Source: Chryseobacterium vrystaatense
Lineage (GTDB): Bacteria; Bacteroidota; Bacteroidia; Flavobacteriales; Weeksellaceae
DNA: 64,000 nt
Assembly: GCF_000737765.1 (NCBI RefSeq)
Contig: NZ_JPRI01000004.1
Coordinates: 62,001-126,000 of the forward strand
Reading direction: 5' to 3'
Within the stretch, counting starts at the first letter, position 1. The number at the start of each line of letters is the position of its first letter. The notes beneath the pieces were generated by a model. The model saw only the letters and a program-made list of their open reading frames with translations, made no database searches and had not been told where the DNA came from. The position numbers were made by a program, and so were the translations under genes. Shown here piece after piece: positions 18,235-26,555 of the stretch.

Positions 18235-18608
18235 AATTTTATTTTTTTAATTTTACTTTTGTACTTCTTAGCTGATTTTTCAATCAGACGTCTATTATTT
18301 TGCAAAATGCTTGCCAAACTCAGAAAAGCCTTATTTTAAGGGCTATAGCAGTAGTTTTTACTATTGTGATTTTTGTTCTTTTAACCAATTTTTATGAAAA
18401 ATTATGTTGTATAAATCTGTTTTATTAATTCAATTTTAAGTTAAAATGTTTTTATTGTTAATAATTTAACATAGAATCGAACAGTAAAAAAAATAAAAAT
18501 AACTACAGACTAAAAATAATTTTCTACAGAAACTGCAAAGAGAAACTGTTTTTTTTAAGCTGAAAGACAATTAGGGTTGCAGATTTTTATCATTTGTTCC
18601 CGATTTAA
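18235..18608. other. Non-coding spacer upstream of outer-membrane paralogue 1
   Basis: AT-rich spacer between tandem barrel genes. The only notable feature is TTTGGCAAG on the minus strand at 18310-18318, shared with the upstream regions of the other paralogues and probably part of the promoter or initially transcribed region. No gene is seen. Confidence 0.5.
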
Positions 18609-18639
18609 AATAAAAATACCGGACTGAAAAGCCCGGTAT
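18609..18639 (-). terminator. Intrinsic terminator of outer-membrane paralogue 2
   Basis: Stem ATACCGG with CCGGTAT, 10-nt loop, followed on the minus strand by a TTTTTATTTT tract. Confidence 0.75.
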
Positions 18640-18661
18640 AAATCTGAAAAATAAAATATCT

Positions 18662-19363
18662 TTATTTGAATTTGTAAGCTAAGCCAACCTGAAATGCATT
18701 ATTTCTAACGGCATCTCCTGAATTGTTGCTCCTGATATCTGTAATACCAGCGGTAAATCTGGCAGTTGCAGCAAGATTTTGAGTGAAATAATATCCTGCT
18801 CCAATACCGATCCCAAAATTGAATTTGTTGTACAATTCCATAGGCGGCTTATTGGAATAGCTTTTAGTAGTTGTAACGGACTTGCTTCCTGAAATTTCAG
18901 TAGTAGTGGTTTCTCCTTTTGATTTCGCACCCAGTAATAATCCGAATTCAGGACCTGCTTCCACATAAAGCTGAGGAAGGATATTGTACTGTACCATTAA
19001 GGGAAGAACGATATAATTAAGAGTGAATTTGTCATCCAACTCAGTTTTAAATCCGTAAAATCCGTCTGAGTATGTATAGGTATCTTTTGATTTTGAACCC
19101 ATCTGAGAGAAAAGAAGTTCTGGCTGAATACTGAATTTCTCAGCCACCGGAATATTAACAAATACACCGGCATTGAAACCTGGCTTTATTTTCTGATTAC
19201 CGTCATATTGAACAGACTCATCCTGCCAGTCTGGGAGGGAAAGAGTAGTAGCATTGAATCCCGCTTTAACTCCGAAAGTAACAGGAGAAGAGGATTTAGT
19301 TTTTTCTTGTGCATTCACCAAAAGGCTTCCTGCAAATGCTAATCCTAGAATTAGTTTTTTCAT
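18662..19363 (-). CDS. Outer-membrane beta-barrel (porin family) protein, paralogue 2
   Basis: A 233-residue barrel protein, closest to paralogue 3 (both start MKKLILGLAFAGSL and share PVTFGVKAGFNA, KPGFNAGVFVNIPVAEKFS and NILPQLYVEAGPEFG). A signal peptide of about 18 residues ends at VNAQ. The variable loops after the first strand and after LLLGAKSKG differ, as expected for surface-exposed loops. It ends in the aromatic FQVGLAYKFK tail. Has its own terminator, so each copy is a separate unit. Confidence 0.9.
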   Translation of the reverse strand: MKKLILGLAFAGSLLVNAQEKTKSSSPVTFGVKAGFNATTLSLPDWQDESVQYDGNQKIKPGFNAGVFVNIPVAEKFSIQPELLFSQMGSKSKDTYTYSDGFYGFKTELDDKFTLNYIVLPLMVQYNILPQLYVEAGPEFGLLLGAKSKGETTTTEISGSKSVTTTKSYSNKPPMELYNKFNFGIGIGAGYYFTQNLAATARFTAGITDIRSNNSGDAVRNNAFQVGLAYKFK

Positions 19364-19445
19364 GATTTTTTAAATTTTACCTTATTTGCGCCTGCACCAA
19401 AACTTTGTCAACGAGAATGAGCTGATACAAGCAATATTTGAAATG

Positions 19446-19480
19446 AAAAAGCCAGATTAAAAAAATAAACCTGACTTTTT
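19446..19480 (-). terminator. Intrinsic terminator of outer-membrane paralogue 3
   Basis: A 10-bp stem AAAAAGCCAG / CTGACTTTTT (one wobble pair) on the minus strand. Confidence 0.75.
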
Positions 19481-19548
19481 CGTAGACTTTTTCCTAAAAA
19501 GCTGAACTAAAATATAATAACCCGGCTTTGTTTCGGATATGAAGGTTA

Positions 19549-20244
19549 TTATTTGAATTTATAAGCTACACCAACCTGGAAAGCATTATTTCTAATCGCG
19601 TCTCCGTTATTGTGCTTATAGATATCTGTAATACCTGCGGTAAATCTGGCTGTCACTCCAAAATTCTGAGTGAAATAATAGCCAGCTCCGATACCGATTC
19701 CAAAATTGAATTTGTTGTGAAGATCCATTGGAATCTTACCTGAGAAAGTAGTTGTTTCAGTGCTTGTCGTATTTCCGGAAGTGTTGATATTAGTAACATC
19801 TCCTTTGTTTTTACCACCTAAAAGAAATCCGAATTCCGGTCCTGCTTCTACATAAAGCTGAGGAAGAATATTATACTGTACCATTACGGGAACAGCAAGG
19901 TAGTTCAACGTTTTAGTGTATTCTGCTTCTCTTCTATAACTAACAGAGTTAAGGTTGTAGATTTCTTCTTTTTCTTCCGTTTTTGAACCAAGCTGGCTAA
20001 AAAGAAGTTCAGGTTGAACACTGAATTTTTCTGCTACAGGAATATTAACAAATACACCTGCGTTAAAACCTGGTTTTAATTTCTGATCGTTATTATAGCC
20101 ATCATACCCATCATATTTGGTAAGAACAGAAGCGTTGAAACCTGCTTTAACCCCGAAAGTAACCGGCGATGTAGATTTAGTTTTTTCCTGCGCATTCACC
20201 ATAAGGCTTCCCGCAAATGCTAATCCTAGAATTAGTTTTTTCAT
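19549..20244 (-). CDS. Outer-membrane beta-barrel (porin family) protein, paralogue 3
   Basis: A 231-residue barrel protein with a near-identical signal peptide and conserved strands to paralogue 2, including PVTFGVKAGFNASV, LFSQLGSKTE, YNILPQLYVEAGPEFGFLLGGKNKGD and NFGIGIGAGYYFTQN. Differences concentrate in loops (YDGYDGYNND; NTSGNTTSTETTT). The close match at DNA level, including the 5' end, indicates a fairly recent tandem duplication with paralogue 2. Upstream TTTGGCGAG at 20288-20296 is a variant of the shared promoter-region motif. Confidence 0.9.
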   Translation of the reverse strand: MKKLILGLAFAGSLMVNAQEKTKSTSPVTFGVKAGFNASVLTKYDGYDGYNNDQKLKPGFNAGVFVNIPVAEKFSVQPELLFSQLGSKTEEKEEIYNLNSVSYRREAEYTKTLNYLAVPVMVQYNILPQLYVEAGPEFGFLLGGKNKGDVTNINTSGNTTSTETTTFSGKIPMDLHNKFNFGIGIGAGYYFTQNFGVTARFTAGITDIYKHNNGDAIRNNAFQVGVAYKFK

Positions 20245-20329
20245 GATTATAAAGTTTTAACTTATTTCCCCACAGTGCAGCAAAATTCTCGCCAAAGGGA
20301 CAAAACTGATAAATGTCAGGTTTAAGGCG

Positions 20330-20464
20330 AAAAGGTCAGGTTTAAAAAATAAACCTGACCTTTTCTATTGAAATCAATTTGTATATGAAGAAACTTTGCT
20401 GTAACACATTGATGAAACATCAAGTTTTCCAGCTTATCAGATATACGCAAACTTCTTGCCAAAA
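20330..20464 (-). ncRNA. Orphan promoter-to-terminator unit (small RNA or deleted-paralogue scar)
   Basis: On the minus strand the shared motif TTTTGGCAAG (20464-20455) is followed, with no barrel-type reading frame, by a perfect 15-bp hairpin with a 5-nt loop (20330-20364), which resembles the terminators of the neighbouring barrel genes. A TTGATG-N3-CATCAA palindrome lies at 20409-20423. Either a roughly 100-nt RNA is made, or a fifth paralogue was deleted leaving its ends. Neither is proven. Confidence 0.3.
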
Positions 20465-20490
20465 GAAGCTGAATGATGACTTTTATAACA

Positions 20491-20525
20491 AAAAAACCGA
20501 ATTAAATGAATAATCCGGCTTTTTC
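20491..20525 (-). terminator. Weak terminator of outer-membrane paralogue 4
   Basis: An imperfect hairpin with CCG-A-ATTA pairing TAAT-C-CGG, followed on the minus strand by a GTTTTTTT run. Confidence 0.45.
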
Positions 20526-20561
20526 TATTAAATATAAAATTTGTTATCTGAATGTTGAAGC

Positions 20562-21194
20562 TTATTTGAATTTATAAGCTAATCCTACTTGGAATGTATT
20601 GTTTCTAACTGCATCACCTGAATTATCTTTGAAAATGTCAGTTACACCAGCAACATATCTCGCTGTAATACCTAAGTTAGGAGTAAAGTAATATCCTGCA
20701 CCAAGACCTACACCAAAGTTGAATGTTTTTAATTGGTCTTTGTAGTTATCAGAAGTAGTAGAGTTTCCGTTACTTTCGTTTTTCAATTTATTTTTTGCGC
20801 TAACCATAAAACCGAACTCTGGTCCTGCTTCAACAAAAAGGTTAGGAATTAAATTATACTGAAACATAACTGGTACTGTAACATAATCTAGTTTGGTAGA
20901 AGCAGAAAATTTATTTCCGAATAAATCCTTAAATTCTGATTTTTCACCATACTGAGAGTATAATACCTCTGGTTGAACACTAAATGATTCCGCAATTGGA
21001 ATGTTAGCAAATACACCTGCGTTGAAACCGATTTTAGATTTTTGATCATCTAAACCTTCGTCTTTAGAAAGAGAAGAAACGTTCATTCCACCTTTCACAC
21101 CAAATGTTACAGGGTTAGAAGAAGATGTTGGAGTCTGCTGAGCGAATGCTAGTGAACTTGCAGTTACTGCTAATCCTAAAATTAACTTTTTCAT
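20562..21194 (-). CDS. Outer-membrane beta-barrel (porin family) protein, paralogue 4
   Basis: A 210-residue barrel protein and the shortest of the four, with signal peptide MKKLILGLAVTASSLAFAQ. Core strands NPVTFGVKGGMNVSS, IGFNAGVFANIPIAESFSVQPEVLYSQYG, NLIPNLFVEAGPEFGF, GVGLGAGYYFTPNLGITARYVAG and the terminal FQVGLAYKFK align with paralogues 2 and 3. Upstream, TATTTTTGGCAAG (minus strand, ending near 21288) combines a -7 consensus match with the shared GGCAAG motif. It sits at the upstream end of the array. Confidence 0.9.
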   Translation of the reverse strand: MKKLILGLAVTASSLAFAQQTPTSSSNPVTFGVKGGMNVSSLSKDEGLDDQKSKIGFNAGVFANIPIAESFSVQPEVLYSQYGEKSEFKDLFGNKFSASTKLDYVTVPVMFQYNLIPNLFVEAGPEFGFMVSAKNKLKNESNGNSTTSDNYKDQLKTFNFGVGLGAGYYFTPNLGITARYVAGVTDIFKDNSGDAVRNNTFQVGLAYKFK

Positions 21195-21620
21195 AACTTT
21201 TAATTTTTTTAATATTTTACTATTCTTAATTCTAAATTTTACTACTGTTCAGCTTTTTCGGTTGAACGCTGAGTATCTTTCAAATTGCTTGCCAAAAATA
21301 AAAATCATGACAAATGTCAGTTTTTAAATTTAATGAAATGGAACCTGTATTTGATTTATCGTTTTGACTATCAGTGTTTTGCGTTGTTAGTTAAACGTTT
21401 GTTTAGAAGCGATATAAATAAATTTTTTTCTCATAATACCTTGAATTATAATAAAATGATTATAAAATTGTGACTTTTGATCAATTTTATTTACATGTAA
21501 TCGGCTTGTATTTGGTAAGATCTCATGATGTATCATAGCTGGCTTTTTGCAAATATTTTATTTTCTTAGAATCAATACATTAAAAAGTGTATTATTGTTT
21601 GAGTCTTTTAAATGTAGTAT
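21195..21620. other. Divergent intergenic region
   Basis: About 425 AT-rich bases between outer-membrane paralogue 4 (minus) and the STM3941-like gene (plus). Only the minus-strand TATTTTTGGCAAG promoter-like element near 21288-21300 was recognised. A 62-codon plus-strand frame here (21285-21473) looks non-coding. Confidence 0.5.
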
Positions 21621-22124
21621 ATGAAAGAAACCGTCATTCAGTTTAATACCCGAAAACAGGTCATCATACTTTTATTTGCTGTAGGTTTAGCGATAGCCAT
21701 TTTTTTTGTTGGGATTTATCCCATGTTTTTAGATCATCAGATAAGATTTTTCTCGATTACGTTCTTTCTTATCAGCTGTTGGCTTGTGAGCAAAGGTTTA
21801 ATGAGTGTTTTCAGTAAAGATAAAGCCGGACTTATTATCAACAGCAATGGAATACATTCAAAAGTAACTTCTGTGGGAAAGAAGATAGGGTTTATTCCAT
21901 GGGAAGATGTAGAAAGATTAGGAACTACCATATTAATGGGCTCATCTTTTATCTCAATCGTGACCAATAAACCTGAGAGGTACAGGAATTTTATGTTTGG
22001 TGAAAAAGGGAAGAAAGAGTTTGATGAACATCATACCATCATCAATATCAGCGCGCAGGAATTGGATATTGACTATGAGAAGCTAAAAAATTTAATAGAG
22101 CAATATTTTAATGCTTCTAGATAA
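21621..22124 (+). CDS. STM3941 family membrane protein
   Basis: A 167-residue protein with two N-terminal membrane helices (about residues 15-35 and 42-62), then a soluble PH-like domain containing LIINSNGIHSKVTSVGKKIGFIPWEDVERL and a C-terminal NISAQELDIDYEKLKNLIEQYF. The layout matches STM3941-like proteins, whose function is unknown. It is followed 72 nt later by another membrane protein with a similar plan. Confidence 0.75.
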   Translation: MKETVIQFNTRKQVIILLFAVGLAIAIFFVGIYPMFLDHQIRFFSITFFLISCWLVSKGLMSVFSKDKAGLIINSNGIHSKVTSVGKKIGFIPWEDVERLGTTILMGSSFISIVTNKPERYRNFMFGEKGKKEFDEHHTIINISAQELDIDYEKLKNLIEQYFNASR

Positions 22125-22196
22125 GTATTCAACGAAGGATAGCCATTAAAGATAAAGCATTCTTAAAATTACAATCGCAACAGGACCTTATAAATT

Positions 22197-22940
22197 ATGG
22201 AACATAAGAAAATAATAAAATTTACTGTTTCTATCGTTGCCTTGACGGTGCTTTTGATGTTGATGACCTTATCAAACATCATATCATACCCTTTAAATAC
22301 CTATTTGATGATTGCTGCAGGTATTATAATACTTCTGTTGACAGCAAAATTTATCTATGATTTTTTCAACACGAAACAGTCTGTAATTTCGGTACATAAT
22401 TCCAGTTCTTACGGGAAGGAGACTTTTTTGATTTCACCTTACAGAACGACAACACTGAGTGTGGTGATGATCCTTATGCCTGTTTTTTTAATATATATTG
22501 TTGTGCAGTTATTGCCTCAAATGATTGAGGAAATTAAAGCCGATATCTCTTTTGAGACCATTATAGTGTCTGTACTGTCTGTGATTTTATTTTTTGCTTC
22601 AGCTTATTGCTTTTTTCATGGGATCAAACTTTTTATCCGTAGAAACAATATAATTCAGCTTGTTATTGACGATGACCGTTTAGAATTTTTTCCAATCTAT
22701 GACTTTGGTACAGCAAGAAGAAGTACAAATGCACTTTCTATGTTTTTTAGAAAAAAAATGGAGAAGGTTTATTTTACAGATCAGCTTACCGTGGAAAAGA
22801 TAAATGATAAGTGGCAGGGAGACAAGATAAGAATGAGAGTAGAAGGTGTCAGTTTTTATCTTCCTTACCTTTATAATGATGCCAACGAACTGGAAGGAGT
22901 ATACCAGGCAATCAAGCAACGTCTTGAAAGAAAATTATAA
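22197..22940 (+). CDS. Four-helix membrane protein of unknown function
   Basis: An unrecognised 247-residue protein with four hydrophobic helices (about residues 8-28, 34-54, 84-104 and 120-142), then a soluble tail. The tail resembles the PH-like domain of its upstream neighbour in plan (LVIDDDRLEFFPIYDFG; a long tail ending VYQAIKQRLERK). It may be a diverged relative of the STM3941-like gene, co-transcribed with it. A strong terminator follows. Confidence 0.7.
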   Translation: MEHKKIIKFTVSIVALTVLLMLMTLSNIISYPLNTYLMIAAGIIILLLTAKFIYDFFNTKQSVISVHNSSSYGKETFLISPYRTTTLSVVMILMPVFLIYIVVQLLPQMIEEIKADISFETIIVSVLSVILFFASAYCFFHGIKLFIRRNNIIQLVIDDDRLEFFPIYDFGTARRSTNALSMFFRKKMEKVYFTDQLTVEKINDKWQGDKIRMRVEGVSFYLPYLYNDANELEGVYQAIKQRLERKL

Positions 22941-22980
22941 GTTGTAGTCTGATGCTCACCTAATATAGGTACAATCTAAA

Positions 22981-23027
22981 AAAAGGTCCGGAAATAAGTT
23001 TACAAAACATAAGCTTATTTCCGGATC
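22981..23027. terminator. Bidirectional terminator between convergent genes
   Basis: A 14-bp stem (GGTCCGGAAATAAG with its near-perfect complement, one wobble) and a 15-nt loop. An A-run lies on the left flank and a T-rich stretch on the right. It serves the plus-strand membrane protein and minus-strand aroB. Confidence 0.85.
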
Positions 23028-23055
23028 TGTTTACTATTTTAAACTAAAATATGAA

Positions 23056-24102
23056 TTAAAGATCATTTAGTTTCCTGTAAAAATCTAAAGACTTCAGAAT
23101 GTTTTCCTGACTGCATTGGTGATCATAAGTGCATGATCCTACAGCTGTAAGAAGAGAAAAATTGATCTTACTGTCCGTATTCTTTTTATCATTAAGAAGA
23201 AGATCCGTAATGCTTTCATCGGTAAAATCACTGATGTCAAGATAAGGATAGTATCTCTGAAGATTTTCAATAATAGTTGCGGCATCCTGTTCACTGATAA
23301 GACCTTCCAGATAAGCCAGATGAGCTTCACAAATCATTCCCATTGCCACTGCTTCACCATGAAGGACAGGATTTCCCTGGCTTAAACAAAGGCTTTCTAT
23401 GGAATGCCCGATTGTATGTCCAAAATTCAGGGTCTTTCTGATGTTTCTTTCATGGAAGTCTTTTTCTACGACATCCTGTTTGATATCCATAGATGTCTGG
23501 ATATGAGGAACAACGTTTTCTACATCCAGTTTTTGAATCTGAATAAGATTTTCCCAGTGTGCTGTGTCTGCAATAAGGCCATGCTTCAGCATTTCTGCAA
23601 AACCACTTCTCAATTCTTTAAAGGGAAGCGTTTCTAAGAATTTGGGATAGATAAAGATCTGTTCCGGGAATGCAAAAGTTCCCACCATATTTTTATAATT
23701 CATGAGATCGATTCCTGTTTTACCCCCGATAGAGGCGTCACACATCGACAAAAGGGTAGTAGGAATATTGATAAAGTGGATCCCTCTTTTATAGGTGGAT
23801 GAAACAAAACCTCCCATATCTGTAATTACACCGCCACCAAGATTGATGACCAGTGCTTTTCTGTCAGCCTGCATTTCGGTCAGAATTTCCCAAAGCTGAT
23901 TGGCTGTCTGAATATTTTTCATTTCTTCCCCGGCCTCGATCTCTAAAATCTCAAAGCCTAAGTCTGTTTCCATGTTGCCTAAAAGAACCGGAAGACAATA
24001 TTCATGGGTGTTTTCATCAACTAAAATAAAGATTTTACTGAAAGATTTTTCGTGTAAAAAGCTGTTTAATTGAGAAAAATCATCGTTTAATATTGTTATC
24101 AT
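23056..24102 (-). CDS. aroB: 3-dehydroquinate synthase
   Basis: A 348-residue NAD- and zinc-dependent enzyme of the shikimate pathway. The NAD-binding GGGVITDMGGFVSSTYKRG (about residues 94-112), the IPTTLLSMCDASIGGKTGID active-site segment, and the zinc-binding HGEAVAMGM with FGHTIGHSIE are all present. It has a -7 element TAACTTTG at 24141-24148 and diverges from the pseudouridine synthase gene. Confidence 0.96.
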   Translation of the reverse strand: MITILNDDFSQLNSFLHEKSFSKIFILVDENTHEYCLPVLLGNMETDLGFEILEIEAGEEMKNIQTANQLWEILTEMQADRKALVINLGGGVITDMGGFVSSTYKRGIHFINIPTTLLSMCDASIGGKTGIDLMNYKNMVGTFAFPEQIFIYPKFLETLPFKELRSGFAEMLKHGLIADTAHWENLIQIQKLDVENVVPHIQTSMDIKQDVVEKDFHERNIRKTLNFGHTIGHSIESLCLSQGNPVLHGEAVAMGMICEAHLAYLEGLISEQDAATIIENLQRYYPYLDISDFTDESITDLLLNDKKNTDSKINFSLLTAVGSCTYDHQCSQENILKSLDFYRKLNDL

Positions 24103-24140
24103 TATTGGAGTTTCTTTAAAATTAAAATAAAACTATTCTG

Positions 24141-24189
24141 CAAAGTTATGATTCTTAATTTCTAACTCGTAACTAAATTACTATCTTTG
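24141..24189. promoter_or_regulatory. Divergent promoters of aroB and the pseudouridine synthase gene
   Basis: Two back-to-back -7 elements: TAACTTTG on the minus strand (24148-24141) for aroB and TATCTTTG on the plus strand (24182-24189) for the pseudouridine synthase. The plus element includes the TTG at 24187, which a gene caller may mistake for a start codon. Confidence 0.65.
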
Positions 24190-24204
24190 CAGAAATTTTT
24201 AGAA

Positions 24205-25389
24205 ATGAGCAGAGATAACAATAATTCAGAAAGACCAAAAAGACCAAGAATTTCAACAAGAAACAATTCTGATGATTCTCGTGCTTCCAGATCTGGAAAT
24301 TCTTCAGGATCAAAACCTTTTAAGAAACCTTTTCCTAAAGCGGGCGAAAGAAATTTCGACCATAAAGGCAGCAATTCAAAGTTTGAATCAAAACCTTTCA
24401 AGAGAAGTGAAGAAAGTTCAAAAAGCAGAGATGAAGATTCAGCTCCAAAAACTGAGAGCAGAGCGTACATCACCAATCCTACAGAAGGAAGGGACAGAAA
24501 AACTTTCGGAAAATCAGCTCCAAAAAGAGGAGGAAAGAGTTTTGATGCCAGAGACAAGTATGAAAGAGGCAGCCTGAAATATGGAAGAAGACCATCCAGT
24601 GGAGATGACAAAAATGAAGATAAGGCAAGATCTTTTGTACAGAAAAGAAGGTTAAACAAGATTGAAAAAGATGTTCATAAAGATACCATCCGTCTTAACA
24701 AGTATATCGCCAATTCCGGAATCTGCAGCAGAAGAGAAGCTGACGAACTGATCACGCAGGGGCTTGTAGAAGTAAACGGGATCGTAGTGAATGAAATGGG
24801 GTATCAGGTTCAGAAGACGGATAAAGTAGTTTTTGACGGACAGGGAATTACGCCTGAAAAACCGGTATATGTGCTATTAAATAAACCGAAAGGGTATATT
24901 TCTACCACTAAAGATGACAAAGCCAGAAAAACTGTAATGGATCTGGTAGCGAATGCATCACCGTACCGTCTTTTCCCTGTTGGAAGACTTGACCGTTCTA
25001 CCACTGGAGTTATCCTTCTAACGAATGACGGACACATGACGAAAAAACTGACGCATCCATCTTTTGATGCCAAAAAAATCTATCATGTGACGCTGGATAA
25101 AAAACTGACCAATGAAGACATGAGACTTATCGTAGAAGGAATTCGTCTTGATGAAGGAATCGCGGTAGTAGATCAGATTTCATTCATTGAAGGAAAACCT
25201 AAAAATGAAATCGGAATTGAAATTCATATTGGATGGAACCGTGTCATCAGAAGAATTTTCCAAAGACTTGGATACGAAGTGGAAGCCTTAGACAGAGTAA
25301 TGTTTGCCGGAATGACGAAGAAAAACATCAAAAGAGGACACTGGAGAATCCTTACAGAACTGGAAGTTAATAATCTTAAAATGCTTTAG
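24205..25389 (+). CDS. rRNA pseudouridine synthase (RluB/RsuA family) with disordered N-terminal extension
   Basis: About 394 residues counted from ATG 24205. The TTG at 24187 lies inside the -7 promoter element, so it was rejected as a start. The first ~150 residues are a Ser/Lys/Arg/Asn-rich disordered extension, probably RNA-binding. Then comes an S4 domain (RLNKYIANSGICSRREADELI), followed by the catalytic domain with NKPKGYISTTKD and PVGRLDRSTTGVILLTNDG, whose Asp is catalytic. It isomerises a uridine in rRNA. Long extensions of this kind are common in Bacteroidota. Confidence 0.92.
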   Translation: MSRDNNNSERPKRPRISTRNNSDDSRASRSGNSSGSKPFKKPFPKAGERNFDHKGSNSKFESKPFKRSEESSKSRDEDSAPKTESRAYITNPTEGRDRKTFGKSAPKRGGKSFDARDKYERGSLKYGRRPSSGDDKNEDKARSFVQKRRLNKIEKDVHKDTIRLNKYIANSGICSRREADELITQGLVEVNGIVVNEMGYQVQKTDKVVFDGQGITPEKPVYVLLNKPKGYISTTKDDKARKTVMDLVANASPYRLFPVGRLDRSTTGVILLTNDGHMTKKLTHPSFDAKKIYHVTLDKKLTNEDMRLIVEGIRLDEGIAVVDQISFIEGKPKNEIGIEIHIGWNRVIRRIFQRLGYEVEALDRVMFAGMTKKNIKRGHWRILTELEVNNLKML

Positions 25390-25416
25390 TCATTTAAAGA
25401 GAGTTTATAAGTATAG

Positions 25417-25450
25417 AAAATGCGCAGAAATTTATTTCTGCGCATTTTTT
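25417..25450 (+). terminator. Intrinsic terminator of the pseudouridine synthase gene
   Basis: Perfect 14-bp stem AAAATGCGCAGAAA / TTTCTGCGCATTTT with a 4-nt loop and trailing T residues. Confidence 0.9.
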
Positions 25451-25560
25451 GTTTGTATCAATATGGATCGGACCAAACTCTGACTTTTAATTCATTTCTA
25501 TGAAGAGCAGGTTCCCGGAGACAAAAATTGGCTCATTAAAATACTCTTGAGTTCATTATT

Positions 25561-25592
25561 AAAAAAGACGCAGAAAATGACTTTCCACGTCT
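25561..25592 (-). terminator. Intrinsic terminator of pncA
   Basis: Stem AGACG/CGTCT extended by GAAA/TTTC past a small internal loop, followed on the minus strand by TTTTTT. Confidence 0.7.
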
Positions 25593-25632
25593 AATTTATA
25601 TTTGAATCCTGTAATTTATTTGTACAGAAGGT

Positions 25633-26238
25633 CTATCCAAGAACCGTAATTCCTTTCTGAATCATATCGTAAATAGCATCTCTGCCATTCTCGGGCTTAA
25701 CATTAACGGCTTTTGTTCCATTGAAGTGAAGGCAGGTAATATACCCGTTTGCTACTGCATCGGTACAGGTGAATTTCACACAGTAATCCATGGCAAGACC
25801 TACTACTTCAAGCAGTTGGATCTCATGATATTTAAGGAAGTCATCAAGTCCAGTTTTCATAAAGTGGTTATTATCCTGAAATCCACTGTAGCTGTCGATT
25901 TCGGTGTTTTTTCCCTTTTGAATAATATGGGTGACTTTATCTCTGTTGAGATCTTTATGGAATTCCGCTCCAAAAGTTCCCTGAACACAGTGGTCCGGCC
26001 ACATAAACTGTGGAACACCGTTCAGAATAATACTTTCACCTACTTTTCTATTGTTATTGCTGGCAAAACTTTTATGATCGGCTGGATGCCAGTCCTGGGT
26101 GAGAACAATTTGGTCATATTCATTTTCCTCCATCAGAAGATTGATGTATGGAATCACTTCATTCGCTTCCGGAACTGCTAGTGCGCCGCCTTCACAGAAA
26201 TCATTCTGTACATCTACGATTATTAACGCTTTTTTCAT
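25633..26238 (-). CDS. pncA: Nicotinamidase / pyrazinamidase
   Basis: About 201 residues from ATG 26238. An upstream in-frame start at 26286 would add 16 residues that lie in the conserved intergenic repeat, so it was rejected. It converts nicotinamide to nicotinate in NAD salvage. The catalytic Asp lies in ALIIVDVQNDF, metal ligands lie in QDWHPADHKSF, and the catalytic Cys is in VGLAMDYCVKFTCTDA. Monocistronic, with its own terminator. The upstream palindrome TTGTCC-N14-GGACAA may be an operator. Confidence 0.95.
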   Translation of the reverse strand: MKKALIIVDVQNDFCEGGALAVPEANEVIPYINLLMEENEYDQIVLTQDWHPADHKSFASNNNRKVGESIILNGVPQFMWPDHCVQGTFGAEFHKDLNRDKVTHIIQKGKNTEIDSYSGFQDNNHFMKTGLDDFLKYHEIQLLEVVGLAMDYCVKFTCTDAVANGYITCLHFNGTKAVNVKPENGRDAIYDMIQKGITVLG

Positions 26239-26334
26239 ATTTAGATTTCTCGAATTTTTGATAAAATTACTCAAAAAATTGTCCAAAATTTAATTATCGG
26301 ACAAATCGGCAATATAAAATTTCAAAACCAATTA
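26229..26334. repeat. Diverged direct repeat, copy A (pncA upstream region)
   Basis: About 105 bases that align with 27793-27909, sharing TTTTTTCAT, GAATTTTTGATAAA, TGTCC-N14-GGAC and ATAAAATTT in the same order and orientation. Copy A contains the palindrome TTGTCC-N14-GGACAA (26279-26304). The helicase gene lies between the copies. Confidence 0.6.
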
Positions 26335-26555
26335 CATGGTATCCTGAGCCAAAACACAGATATAATCGCTTAGTTCCGGTGCTTTAAAAACAGACATGAT
26401 GCCAATTATACGATTTATATAGTTACCAGAATGGCAGTTATAGAGGAATAAAGATCATTTTTTAATGTAAAATAGAGAATAATTACAATCAGTATCTGGT
26501 TTCAGGTTATAAACCAAATATCAATAGCTTATCTTTGCAGGAAATTAGAATTTTT

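Noticed and set aside
24162..24659. 165-codon minus-strand frame opposite the pseudouridine synthase N-terminus
   Set aside because: Low-complexity Leu/Ser/Phe shadow of the Ser/Lys-rich extension on the opposite strand; starts and ends within the other gene.
25726..26181. 151-codon plus-strand frame opposite pncA
   Set aside because: Antisense shadow of a clearly real nicotinamidase gene.
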